Below, piece after piece: positions 17,085 through 24,238 of a DNA stretch of 27,858 nt; position 1 is the stretch's first letter; each line of letters begins with the position of its first letter. Source of the stretch: an uncultured Actinomycetes bacterium (GTDB lineage: Bacteria; Actinomycetota; Thermoleophilia; Gaiellales; F1-60-MAGs149). Both the position numbers and the translations under genes were made by a program. A model generated the notes under the pieces. The model worked only from the letters and a program-made list of their open reading frames with translations. It was not told where the DNA came from and did not search any database. The stretch covers positions 1 through 27,858 of the forward strand of contig CAIQOY010000042.1 of assembly GCA_903873565.1 (NCBI GenBank), given 5' to 3'.

Positions 17085-17440
17085 CAGAACCATCCCTCCT
17101 CATCGGGATCGCGGTACTCCATGAACTCGACCACGCCGCCGTCGATGAGCACGAACGCGACGCGCGCGAACCCCTCCCCGACGGCGAACGGCTCGAGCAG
17201 GACCTCGTGCCCCGCGATGGAGGCCTCGAGGTCGGTCGTGCGGTAGGCCACGTGCGGCTCGGTGCGCAGGGGGCCGGTCACCTCCGAGTCGTGCCGGAAG
17301 CGCAGGAACTCGACGTTGTGGGAGTGGTCGCGCGGGTTGGTCACCCACACGCGCGTCGCCTCGACCCAGGTCTCCCCGGGCCGCTCGGCCTCCGTGATCA
17401 CGCCGATGTGGTCGAACTGCTCGCGCCTGACCGCAGCCAT
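17084..17440 (-). CDS. VOC (glyoxalase/dioxygenase) superfamily protein
   Basis: The 118-aa single-domain protein begins FDHIGVITEAERP, the usual βαβββ start of vicinal-oxygen-chelate proteins. It continues with HVAYRTTDLEASIAGHEVLL and FARVAFVLIDGGVVEFMEYRD, where H and E sit at typical metal-ligand positions. Members include glyoxalase I, epimerases and dioxygenases, so its reaction is not predictable. A GAGGAGG site precedes ATG 17440. It is the first gene of the operon with the TIM-barrel and Gfo/Idh/MocA proteins, behind a promoter candidate covered by a palindrome. Confidence 0.85.
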   Translation of the reverse strand: MAAVRREQFDHIGVITEAERPGETWVEATRVWVTNPRDHSHNVEFLRFRHDSEVTGPLRTEPHVAYRTTDLEASIAGHEVLLEPFAVGEGFARVAFVLIDGGVVEFMEYRDPDEEGWF

Positions 17441-17465
17441 CGCGCCCTCCTCTCCTCTGGCGCGA

Positions 17466-17494
17466 ATCGAACCACCGCTCCCCGGATCGGTCAA
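17466..17494 (-). promoter_or_regulatory. Candidate promoter of the VOC-TIM barrel-dehydrogenase operon
   Basis: On the minus strand, TTGACC (17489-17494) and TTCGAT (17466-17471) are separated by exactly 17 bp. The predicted start is near 17459, some 18 nt before the VOC ATG. The -35 is 5/6 consensus; the -10 is only about 3/6. The -35 lies inside a perfect inverted repeat. Confidence 0.4.
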
Positions 17495-17505
17495 GCGACC
17501 GATCC
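17484..17505. repeat. Perfect 9-bp inverted repeat overlapping the promoter
   Basis: GGATCGGTC-AAGC-GACCGATCC is a 22-bp dyad in the 77-bp gap between the RraA stop and the VOC start. Its central TTGACC on the minus strand is the candidate -35, so a repressor bound here would block RNA polymerase. It could also act as a weak terminator for RraA. A near copy lies in the kinase gene at 19827-19844. Confidence 0.5.
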
Positions 17506-17517
17506 CGCGCGCACGGA

Positions 17518-18153
17518 TCAGAGCACCCGGTGGCGGTCGAACACCGCGCGCAGCGACTCGCCGGCGCGCAGGGCCGCGCGGACGGCGTCCTCCCCCTCGC
17601 CCTTCTCGGCGGCGAGCCGGGCCACGTCGGCCCACGCGGCCGCCGGCACGGCGACGACGCCGTCGTGGTCCGCGACCATCACGTCGCCGGGCGCGACCTC
17701 GACGCCGCCGCACGCCACGGGCACGGCGTGGGCCGCGATCGAGGCGCGGCCCTGCGAGTCGAGCGGCGAGCGGCCGTCGCAGAAGGTCGCGAAGCCCATC
17801 GCGGCGAGCTGGTCCGTGTCGCGGACCGGGCCGTCCGAGACGACGCCGACGGCGCCCCGCGCCGTGGCCGCGGTGGCCAGCAGCTCGCCCCAGATCGCCG
17901 CGGCGGCGACCGTGCCGATCACGACGACCGCGCCCGCGGGGATCGCGTCGACCGCGGCGACCTCGCCCGCGTAGGGATCCTCCGCGGCGCCGGGGGCGTC
18001 GATCGCGTGCAGCGTGTGCGCGGGCCCCACCGCGGCCATGCCCGGCGCCAGCTGCGCGACGCGCGGATCGAGGACCCGGCCCGCGACGCCGAGGCGGTCG
18101 AGGCAGTCCGAGGCCGTGGCGGCGGAGAGGGCGGTTCCGACGGGCTCGGGCAT
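17518..18153 (-). CDS. RraA-family protein (HMG aldolase/oxaloacetate decarboxylase-like)
   Basis: The 211-aa protein shows the RraA fold signature: WGELLATAATARG (88-100) followed by VVSDGPVRDTD, in which D107, G108, R111 and D112 are the usual metal and substrate residues. The C-terminal VACGGVEVAPGDVMVADHDGVVAVP is also diagnostic. Members with the D-G-x-x-R-D motif are class II pyruvate aldolases acting on 4-hydroxy-4-methyl-2-oxoglutarate or decarboxylases of oxaloacetate; RNase E inhibition is a narrower E. coli property. I chose ATG 18153, immediately after a TACTAT -10, with no ribosome site, so translation is probably leaderless. The upstream in-frame extension is antisense to the creatininase gene. 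Confidence 0.9.
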   Translation of the reverse strand: MPEPVGTALSAATASDCLDRLGVAGRVLDPRVAQLAPGMAAVGPAHTLHAIDAPGAAEDPYAGEVAAVDAIPAGAVVVIGTVAAAAIWGELLATAATARGAVGVVSDGPVRDTDQLAAMGFATFCDGRSPLDSQGRASIAAHAVPVACGGVEVAPGDVMVADHDGVVAVPAAAWADVARLAAEKGEGEDAVRAALRAGESLRAVFDRHRVL

Positions 18154-18158
18154 CGCCC

Positions 18159-18165
18159 TATAGTA
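18159..18165. promoter_or_regulatory. Symmetric bidirectional -10 driving two leaderless genes
   Basis: The 7-bp core TATAGTA contains TATAGT on the plus strand (18159-18164) and TACTAT on the minus strand (18160-18165). On each side exactly six bases separate the hexamer from an ATG (18171 plus, 18153 minus). Transcription would therefore begin at the A of each start codon. No ribosome site is present for either gene. Confidence 0.65.
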
Positions 18166-18170
18166 CGGCC

Positions 18171-18908
18171 ATGCCTGGCCACCGGGTCGACCGCCTCGCC
18201 GCCCCGGAGGTGCGGTCCCTCGCCGCCGCCGGCGCACCCGCCCTGTGGGCGATCGGCTCGACCGAGCAGCACGGCGACCACCTCGTGACCGGCTTCGACC
18301 GCTTCAGCGCGGAGGCCGTCTGCGTCGGCGCGGCCGAGCGCGCGGGCATCGACGTCGCGCTCCTCCCGCCCCTCCCCTACGGCGCCTCCGACCACTGGCT
18401 GCCGCTCGGGGCGACCTGGTCACTGCGCGCGACCACGCTGGTCGACGTCCTCGCCGACGTCGCCCGCTCCGCCGACCACGCGGGCTTCCGCCGGCTGGTG
18501 ATCGTCAACGGCCACGCCGGCAACATCGGCCCCGGCCTGACCGCCCTCGCCGAGACGGGCGCCGGCGCCTGCCGCGTCGAGTTCGTCTCCTACTGGACGC
18601 TGGTCGACGGCGCCGAGGCGCGGGCGCTCTCGCCGCGCGACGGGGGCGGCGTCGGCCACGCCGGCGAGATCGAGACCTCGATCGCGCTGCACCTCGGCGG
18701 CCTCGCCGTCGACGCGCGCCTGCCGGCGCCGGCGGGCAAGGCCCTCGACGAGGGGCCCGGCTCCCCCGATCCCGTGGCGCGCCTGCCGCGCCCGCTCGAC
18801 GAGTCGCCCGGGGGGGTCTACGGCGACCCCGGCGGCGCCACGGCCGAGCTCGGCGCCCTGATGATGGAGCAGGCCATCGCGCGCCTCGCCGCACGGCTGA
18901 CCGGGTGA
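18171..18908 (+). CDS. Creatininase-family amidohydrolase
   Basis: The 245-aa metalloenzyme shows the creatininase pattern: E32, H34 and D43 in GSTEQHGDHLVTGFD, H115 in VNGHAGN, and E166 in GHAGEIETS. These match the binuclear metal ligands of creatinine amidohydrolase. The family also includes formamide hydrolases of riboflavin/F420 biosynthesis and mycofactocin-associated MftE, so creatinine itself is not assured. It starts 6 nt after a -10 element without a ribosome site (probably leaderless). It overlaps the ATP-NAD kinase-like gene by 4 bp, and is the first gene of a four-gene operon with the GcvP-like pair. Confidence 0.92.
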   Translation: MPGHRVDRLAAPEVRSLAAAGAPALWAIGSTEQHGDHLVTGFDRFSAEAVCVGAAERAGIDVALLPPLPYGASDHWLPLGATWSLRATTLVDVLADVARSADHAGFRRLVIVNGHAGNIGPGLTALAETGAGACRVEFVSYWTLVDGAEARALSPRDGGGVGHAGEIETSIALHLGGLAVDARLPAPAGKALDEGPGSPDPVARLPRPLDESPGGVYGDPGGATAELGALMMEQAIARLAARLTG

Positions 18909-19990
18909 TCGGCCTCGTCGTCAACCCCGTCGCCGGCCTCGGCGGCGCGGTCGGCCTGAAGGGCACGGACGGGATGGTCGACGAGGCCCTCGCCCGCGGC
19001 GCCGTGCCCCGCGCGGGCGAGCGGGCCGTGCTCGCCGTCCGGGCCCTGCCCCCCGAGGTGCCGCTGGCGACGGCCGGGGGCGCGATGGGCGCCGACGCCG
19101 TCCGGGCCGCCGGGCGCGAGCCCGCGCTGGTCGTGGACGGCGGCGATGGCGCGACCACGGCCGACGACACGCGCCGCGCCGTGGCGGCGCTGGCCGAGGC
19201 CGGCTGCGAGCTGATCCTGTTCGCCGGCGGCGACGGCACCGCGCGCGACGTCTGCGCCGCGATCGGCGACCGGGTGCCCGCCCTCGGCGTCCCCGCGGGC
19301 GTCAAGATCCAGAGCGCCGCCTTCGCCGAGTCGCCCCGCCGCGCGGGCGAGCTCGCCGGGGCCTGGCTGACCGGCCGCCGGCGCGAGCGCGCCGCGGAGG
19401 TCGTCGACCTCGACGAGGACGCCGTGCCCGCCGGGCGGGTCGGGCCGCGCCTCTACGGCACCCTGCGCGTGCCGCTCGGCCCGGGGCTGGTGGCCAGCGC
19501 GAAGTCGCCCAGCAACGACGAGGACCCGGCGGCGGTCAACGGCATCGCCGCGCGGATGGCGGAGCGGATCGGCGACGGGACCGCCATCCTCGGACCGGGC
19601 ACGACGGTGGCCGCGGTCGGCCGCGAGATGGGGCTCGACACCACCCTCGTCGGGGTCGACCTCGTCCGCGGCGGGGCCCTCGTCCTGCGCGACGCCGCGG
19701 AGCGCGACCTGCTCGAGGCCCTCGACGGCGACGGCGCCACGACCGTGGTCACCCCGATCGGCGGCCAGGGCTTCGTGCTCGGACGGGGCAACCAGCAGAT
19801 CTCCCCGGCCGTGCTGCGGGCGGCCGGGATCGGTCGTTTGACCGTCGTCGCGACCCCTGCCAAACTCGCCGTGCTGGGCGCACGGCCGCTGATCGTCGAC
19901 ACCGGCGACGAGGCGACGGACGCCGAGCTCCGCGGCTGGCACCGGCTGGTCACGGGGTACGACGAGGAGACCATCTACCGGGTGGAGTGA
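18905..19990 (+). CDS. ATP-NAD kinase-family protein (AcoX-like)
   Basis: The 361-aa protein starts GLVVNPVAGLGG and carries the NAD-kinase/diacylglycerol-kinase fold motif GGDGT in LILFAGGDGTARDV (about 103-113). Later come GPGTTVAAVGREMG and PIGGQGFVLGRGNQQISP, which are characteristic of the AcoX-like branch rather than the housekeeping NAD kinase. AcoX-like genes occur beside dehydrogenase complexes, and their cofactor role is not well settled. The GTG start overlaps the creatininase stop (GTGA). It precedes gcvPA by 4 bp, so it belongs to the same transcript. It may supply or modify a nucleotide cofactor for the pathway; this is inference. Confidence 0.85.
   Translation: MIGLVVNPVAGLGGAVGLKGTDGMVDEALARGAVPRAGERAVLAVRALPPEVPLATAGGAMGADAVRAAGREPALVVDGGDGATTADDTRRAVAALAEAGCELILFAGGDGTARDVCAAIGDRVPALGVPAGVKIQSAAFAESPRRAGELAGAWLTGRRRERAAEVVDLDEDAVPAGRVGPRLYGTLRVPLGPGLVASAKSPSNDEDPAAVNGIAARMAERIGDGTAILGPGTTVAAVGREMGLDTTLVGVDLVRGGALVLRDAAERDLLEALDGDGATTVVTPIGGQGFVLGRGNQQISPAVLRAAGIGRLTVVATPAKLAVLGARPLIVDTGDEATDAELRGWHRLVTGYDEETIYRVE
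19827..19844. repeat. Copy of the VOC-operon operator-like motif inside the kinase gene
   Basis: GGATCGGTCGTTTGACCG matches the first 18 bases of the palindrome at 17484-17505 (read on the minus strand) with one mismatch. It sits 151 bp before the gcvPA start and contains TTGACC with CAAACT 17 bp downstream, a weak promoter-like pair. It may be an internal operator or promoter, or a coincidence of codon use. Confidence 0.25.
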
Positions 19991-19994
19991 GGAC

Positions 19995-21368
19995 ATGCCG
20001 CATCCGTACATCCCCAACTCGGCGCCCGAGGTCCGCCGGGAGATGCTCGACGCGATCGGCGTCGACTCCGTCGAGGACCTCTACCGCCCGATCCCCTCGG
20101 AGCTGCGCTTCCAGGGCCGCCTGCCCCTCGAGGAGGGCATCCCCGAGGAGGGGCGCCTGCGCCGCCACGTGGAGGGCATCCTGCGCCGCAACACGGCGAC
20201 CACGGACGTCCTCAGCTTCCTCGGCGCCGGCTGCTACCAGCACGAGGTCCCGGCGGTCTGCGACGAGATCAACCGCCGCGGCGAGTTCGTCACCTCCTAC
20301 GCCGGCGACGTCTACGGCGACCACGGCCGCCTGCAGGCGCTGTGGGAGTTCCAGGACGTGTTCGCCGAGCTGATCGAGATGGACGTCGTCACCACCCCGA
20401 ACTACGACTGGTCGACGGCCGCCGCGATGTGCCTGCGCAGCAGCGTGATGCTGACGGGCCGCAAGCGCGTCCTCGTGCCCGCCGCGCTCCTCCTCGACCG
20501 GCGCCTCGTGTTCCAGGACTACCTGGCCCACGACGTGCAGGTCGACGAGATCCCCTTCGACGAGGCGACCGGCCTGCTCGACCTCGCGGCCCTGCGCAGC
20601 GCGATCGGCGACGACGTCGCCGCCGTCTACGTCGAGTACCCCAACGCCCTCGGCGTGATCGAGCACCAGGCGGCCGAGGCCGTCGAGATCGCCCACGAGC
20701 ACGGCGCCATGGCCGTCGTCGGGGCCGACCCGTCGGGCCTCGGCGTCCTCGCCTCGCCGGGCTCGCTCGGGGCCGACTTCGCCGTCGGCGACCTGCAGCC
20801 GCTCGGGATGCACATGTCCTACGGCGGCGGGCTGTCCGGCTACATCGGCTGCCGCAACGACCCCGAGGTGATCGAGTCGCTGCCGGTCTTCATCTTCGCG
20901 AAGACCGACACCCTCGCGCCCGGCCAGCACGGCTTCGGCTACCTCAACTTCGACCGCACCCACTACGTCAAGCGCGGCGAGGGCTCGCAGAACGGCGGCA
21001 CCACCACCGCGCTGTGGGCGATCACCGCCGCCGCCTACCTCGGCCTGCACGGCCCGGAGGGCATGCGCGAGCTCGGGGAGGGCCTCCTGCAGCGGACGCG
21101 CTACGCGGCCGACCGCATCGGCGCCCTGCCGGGCGTGACGGCGCCCCGCTTCACGGGCGCGAGCCTCAAGGAGTTCGTCGTGACGTACGACGCGCACGAC
21201 GTGGCGACCGTCGACGCCGCCCTGCGCGAGCGGGGCATCTTCGGCGGCAAGGACCTCTCGGTCGATTTCCCCTCGCTCGGGCGCTCGTCGCTCTGGGCGG
21301 TCACCGAGGTCCACACGAAAGACGACATCGACCGCCTGGTCGCGACCCTCGGGGAGGTCCTCGCATGA
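19995..21368 (+). CDS. gcvPA: Glycine dehydrogenase (decarboxylating) subunit 1-like, divergent
   Basis: The 457-aa protein has the length and frame of the α-type half of a two-subunit P-protein: YIPNSAPEVRREMLDAIGV at the N terminus, SFLGAGCYQHEVPAV, QALWEFQDVFAELIEMDV, and GSQNGGTTTALWAITAAAYL near the C terminus. Key family stretches are altered. YTPYQPEISQG, part of the active-site tunnel in classical P-proteins, reads YAGDVYGDHG; YDGATA reads YDWSTA. It may not handle lipoyl-H-protein in the classical way. No gcvT or gcvH is nearby. GAGTGAGGAC precedes the ATG, and the gene overlaps gcvPB by 4 bp. Confidence 0.85.
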   Translation: MPHPYIPNSAPEVRREMLDAIGVDSVEDLYRPIPSELRFQGRLPLEEGIPEEGRLRRHVEGILRRNTATTDVLSFLGAGCYQHEVPAVCDEINRRGEFVTSYAGDVYGDHGRLQALWEFQDVFAELIEMDVVTTPNYDWSTAAAMCLRSSVMLTGRKRVLVPAALLLDRRLVFQDYLAHDVQVDEIPFDEATGLLDLAALRSAIGDDVAAVYVEYPNALGVIEHQAAEAVEIAHEHGAMAVVGADPSGLGVLASPGSLGADFAVGDLQPLGMHMSYGGGLSGYIGCRNDPEVIESLPVFIFAKTDTLAPGQHGFGYLNFDRTHYVKRGEGSQNGGTTTALWAITAAAYLGLHGPEGMRELGEGLLQRTRYAADRIGALPGVTAPRFTGASLKEFVVTYDAHDVATVDAALRERGIFGGKDLSVDFPSLGRSSLWAVTEVHTKDDIDRLVATLGEVLA

Positions 21369-22912
21369 GCCCGCAGTTCCAACAGGCCCGCTGGAGCGAG
21401 CCGCTCCTGTCCGAGCTCGGCACCCCCGGCGAGCGCGGCTACGTGCCGACCGCCCCGGAGGCCGAGATCGCGGCCCACGCGCCCGACCCCCTGGCGGCGA
21501 TCCCGCCGGCGTTCCGCCGCTCGACGCCGCCGCGGCTGCCGCAGGTCGCCCAGCCGCAGCTCCTGCGCCACTTCTACCGGCTCTCGCAGGAGACGCTCGG
21601 CAACGACGTGGCCGTCGACTTCGGCCTCGGCACCTGCACGATGAAGTACTCGCCGAAGGTCAACGAGCACCTCGTGCGCATGCCCGAGGTGCAGGACCTG
21701 CATCCGGCCCAGCACGAGGACACCGTCCAGGGCATCCTCGAGGTGCTGTGGCGGCTCGAGCAGATGCTGTGCGCGATCTCCGGCCTCGACCGCTTCACGC
21801 TGCAGCCCCCGTCGGGGTCGGCCGCGGTCTACACGAACGCCTCGATCGTGCGGGCGTACCACGCCTCCCGCGGCGAGGGCGAGCAGCGCGACGAGATCAT
21901 CTCGTCGGTCTTCTCGCACCCCTGCGACCAGTCCGGGCCGTGGTCGGCCGGCTTCAAGGTCGTCGAGCTCTACCCCGGCCCGAACGGCTACCCCGAGCTC
22001 GACGCCCTCAAGGCGGCGCTCTCGAACCGCACGGCCGGCATCGTCATCACCAACCCCGAGGACACGGGCATCTACAACCCGCACATCGCGGAGTTCACGC
22101 GCCTCGTCCACGAGGCCGGCGGCCTCTGCGTGTACGACCAGGCCAACGCCAACGGCATCCTCGGCATCGCCCGCGCCCGCGAGGCCGGGTTCGACCTGTG
22201 CCACTTCAACATGCACAAGACGTTCTCGTCGCCGCACAACGGGATGGGCCCGGCGATGGGCGCCTCCGGCGTCAAGGAGGAGCTCGCGCGCTTCCTGCCG
22301 GCCCCCGTCGTGGAGAAGCGGGGCGACCGCTTCGAGCTCGACTGGAACCGCCCCGAGTCGATCGGCAAGATCCGCAGCTTCGTCGGCAACGCCCAGATCG
22401 CGGTGCGCTCGTACGCGTGGATCCTGGCGCTCGGCCCCGACGGCATCCGCGAGGTGGCCGAGACCGCCGTGCTCAACGCCAACTACCTGGCCACCCGCCT
22501 GCGCGAGGTGCCCGGGATGTCGCAGCCGTTCCCCACCTCGAACACGCCGATCGAGCAGTTCCGCTGGTCGCTCGAGGCGCTGCGCGAGGAGACGGGCGTC
22601 GGCTCCGCGGACATCTCCCGCAACCTCGCCGACTACGGCTTCCAGCCGGTGTTCGGCAGCCACCACCCGTTCATCGTCCCCGAGCCGCTGACCCCGGAGG
22701 CCTCGGAGTCCTTCTCCAAGGAGGACATCGACGCCTGGGCCGACGCGATGATCGACATCGCCAAGCGGGCGCAGGCCGACGCGGACGACGTCCTCGAGGG
22801 GCCGTACCGCAACGCCTGCCGGCGGATCGACGCGGCCGCCCTGGACGATCCGGAGCGCTGGGTGCCGACCTCGCGGGTGGAGCGGGCGAAGGGCGCCGTC
22901 ACGGGCGACTAG
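21365..22912 (+). CDS. gcvPB: Glycine dehydrogenase (decarboxylating) subunit 2-like, divergent
   Basis: The 515-aa PLP subunit keeps GTCTMKYSPKVNEHL (family LGSCTMKYNPKiNE) and the PLP lysine K285 in HFNMHKTFSSPH (family HLNLHKTFStPHGG). Other signatures have shifted. The PLP-contacting HGTNPAS region reads SHPCDQSG, DGANLNA reads DQANANG, and GGGGPGSGPVGV reads NGMGPAMGASGV. The fold and Schiff-base lysine are thus conserved while the pocket is remodelled. A different amino-acid substrate or a stand-alone decarboxylase/transaminase-like reaction is possible. The ATG lies inside the gcvPA stop (ATGA), so the two chains are made together. It ends the creatininase operon. Confidence 0.87.
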   Translation: MSPQFQQARWSEPLLSELGTPGERGYVPTAPEAEIAAHAPDPLAAIPPAFRRSTPPRLPQVAQPQLLRHFYRLSQETLGNDVAVDFGLGTCTMKYSPKVNEHLVRMPEVQDLHPAQHEDTVQGILEVLWRLEQMLCAISGLDRFTLQPPSGSAAVYTNASIVRAYHASRGEGEQRDEIISSVFSHPCDQSGPWSAGFKVVELYPGPNGYPELDALKAALSNRTAGIVITNPEDTGIYNPHIAEFTRLVHEAGGLCVYDQANANGILGIARAREAGFDLCHFNMHKTFSSPHNGMGPAMGASGVKEELARFLPAPVVEKRGDRFELDWNRPESIGKIRSFVGNAQIAVRSYAWILALGPDGIREVAETAVLNANYLATRLREVPGMSQPFPTSNTPIEQFRWSLEALREETGVGSADISRNLADYGFQPVFGSHHPFIVPEPLTPEASESFSKEDIDAWADAMIDIAKRAQADADDVLEGPYRNACRRIDAAALDDPERWVPTSRVERAKGAVTGD

Positions 22913-22915
22913 CCC

Positions 22916-22936
22916 CCGCCGGCCCCGCGCCGGCGG
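22916..22936. terminator. Shared hairpin between convergent genes
   Basis: CCGCCGGC and GCCGGCGG (8-bp perfect arms, 5-nt loop) fill nearly all of the 25-bp gap between the stop codons of gcvPB and the D-amino-acid enzyme gene. It would form on both transcripts and so may act as a bidirectional terminator. Neither side has a T-run. Confidence 0.55.
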
Positions 22937-22937
22937 T

Positions 22938-24203
22938 CTAGAAGAAGGTGTGCACGGCGCCGGTCACGCGGCGCTCGGCGTCGACGAGCGGCAAGAGCCG
23001 CCACTTGTCGAAGGCCGTGCACGGGTGGCTGACGCCGCAGCCGACGAGGTCGCCGACCACGAGGCCGTCGGCCGCGGGTCCGCGCAGGAACGCGTGCTGG
23101 TCGTTGAGGGCGGTGATCGCGCAGTCGCCGATCGCCTCCACGGCCCCGTCGCGCGCCCGCCAGCGCGGCAGCGGCAGGTCGATGTCGAAGGGCACGTCGC
23201 GCTTGCCCATGCCGAGGATGGCGAGGCCGGGCTCCGGCTGCGAGAGCACCGCCGCCCAGGCCTCGAGCGCGGGCACCAGCGCCCCGTCGCCGATCCGGCC
23301 CCGCTCGAACGGCGACAGGCGCCGGTAGAGGCCCTCGTCGTGGGTGACGGTGCAGCCGGAGCGCAGGACGAGCCGGACCGGGCGGCCGATCTCGGGCCGC
23401 AGGACCGCCGCCACGCGGTCGAACCAGGCGCTGCCGCCGGCGCTCGCGACGACCTCGTCGGCCTCGTCGAGGAGCCCGGCGGCGGCGAAGCGCTCGAGGG
23501 CGCCGCGCACGTCGCCGAGGTAGGCGTCGACGCGGGCCTCGACCGCGGCGGGGTCGTCGCCGTGGATGTGCCCCTCCCAGCCGGCGACGCCGCTGAGGAC
23601 GACGCCGTCGGCCGCGCGGGCCGCCTCCGCCGTCGCCTCGGCGGCGGCCGCATCGCGCGCGCCGGCGCGCCCATCGGGCATGCCGATCTCCACCAGCACC
23701 CGCACGGGCGGGTCGCCGTCCGTGCGGGCGGCGGCCAGCCGCCCGACCCCGGCCGGCGAGTCCACGAGCAGCCAGACCTCCGTCCCCGCCCGCTGGGCCG
23801 GCCCGATCCAGCCGAGACCGGCCGGGTCCACGACCTCGTTGGCGATCAGGATGCGCGGAACGCCGAAGGCGGCGCAGACCCGCGCCTGCGCGATCGTGGC
23901 CACCGTGATCGCCCAGCACCCGGCGTCGAGCTGGCGGCGGAAGAGCTCCGGGGCCATGGTGGTCTTGCCGTGCGGGGCGAGCGACGCGTCGTGCGCCGCG
24001 CACCAGGCGCGCATCGTGGCGATGTTGGCGGCGAGCGCGTCCTCGCGCAGCGCCAGCACGGGCAGCGTCAGGTCGCCGGCGAGGACCGACCAGCCGCGCT
24101 CGCCGACGCTCGTCGGCGTCGGCGGCGGGTCGGCGGCCGGGAAGCCCTTGTAGCGCCAGTCGATCGGGTCGGCACGGAGCGCCGCGAGGGCCGCCTCATC
24201 CAT
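22938..24203 (-). CDS. D-serine dehydratase/D-threonine aldolase-like PLP enzyme (amino acid deaminase)
   Basis: The 421-aa protein is a fold-type III (alanine racemase-like) PLP enzyme. The Schiff-base lysine is K80 in APHGKTTMAPELFRRQLDAG, a signature of amino-acid deaminase/D-threonine aldolase relatives. The C-terminal domain has NDQHAF and VSHPCTAFDKW; the H-x-C pair is the zinc site of eukaryote-type D-serine dehydratases, supporting β-elimination from or retro-aldol cleavage of D-amino acids. The precise substrate is unknown. The ATG lies six bases after TACACT with no ribosome site, so it is probably leaderless. It is divergent from the SDR and D-aminoacylase operon, which fits a shared D-amino-acid role. 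Confidence 0.9.
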   Translation of the reverse strand: MDEAALAALRADPIDWRYKGFPAADPPPTPTSVGERGWSVLAGDLTLPVLALREDALAANIATMRAWCAAHDASLAPHGKTTMAPELFRRQLDAGCWAITVATIAQARVCAAFGVPRILIANEVVDPAGLGWIGPAQRAGTEVWLLVDSPAGVGRLAAARTDGDPPVRVLVEIGMPDGRAGARDAAAAEATAEAARAADGVVLSGVAGWEGHIHGDDPAAVEARVDAYLGDVRGALERFAAAGLLDEADEVVASAGGSAWFDRVAAVLRPEIGRPVRLVLRSGCTVTHDEGLYRRLSPFERGRIGDGALVPALEAWAAVLSQPEPGLAILGMGKRDVPFDIDLPLPRWRARDGAVEAIGDCAITALNDQHAFLRGPAADGLVVGDLVGCGVSHPCTAFDKWRLLPLVDAERRVTGAVHTFF

Positions 24204-24209
24204 GGCGCC

Positions 24210-24219
24210 AGTGTACGAT
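24210..24219. promoter_or_regulatory. Overlapping divergent -10 elements
   Basis: Minus strand TACACT (24210-24215) lies exactly six bases before ATG 24203, implying a leaderless transcript. Plus strand TACGAT (24214-24219) shares two bases with it and predicts a start near 24226, with a 13-nt leader holding GGAGGAGG before ATG 24239. Both hexamers fit TAnnnT. Confidence 0.5.
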
Positions 24220-24238
24220 CAGCGCCGGAGGAGGGCGC

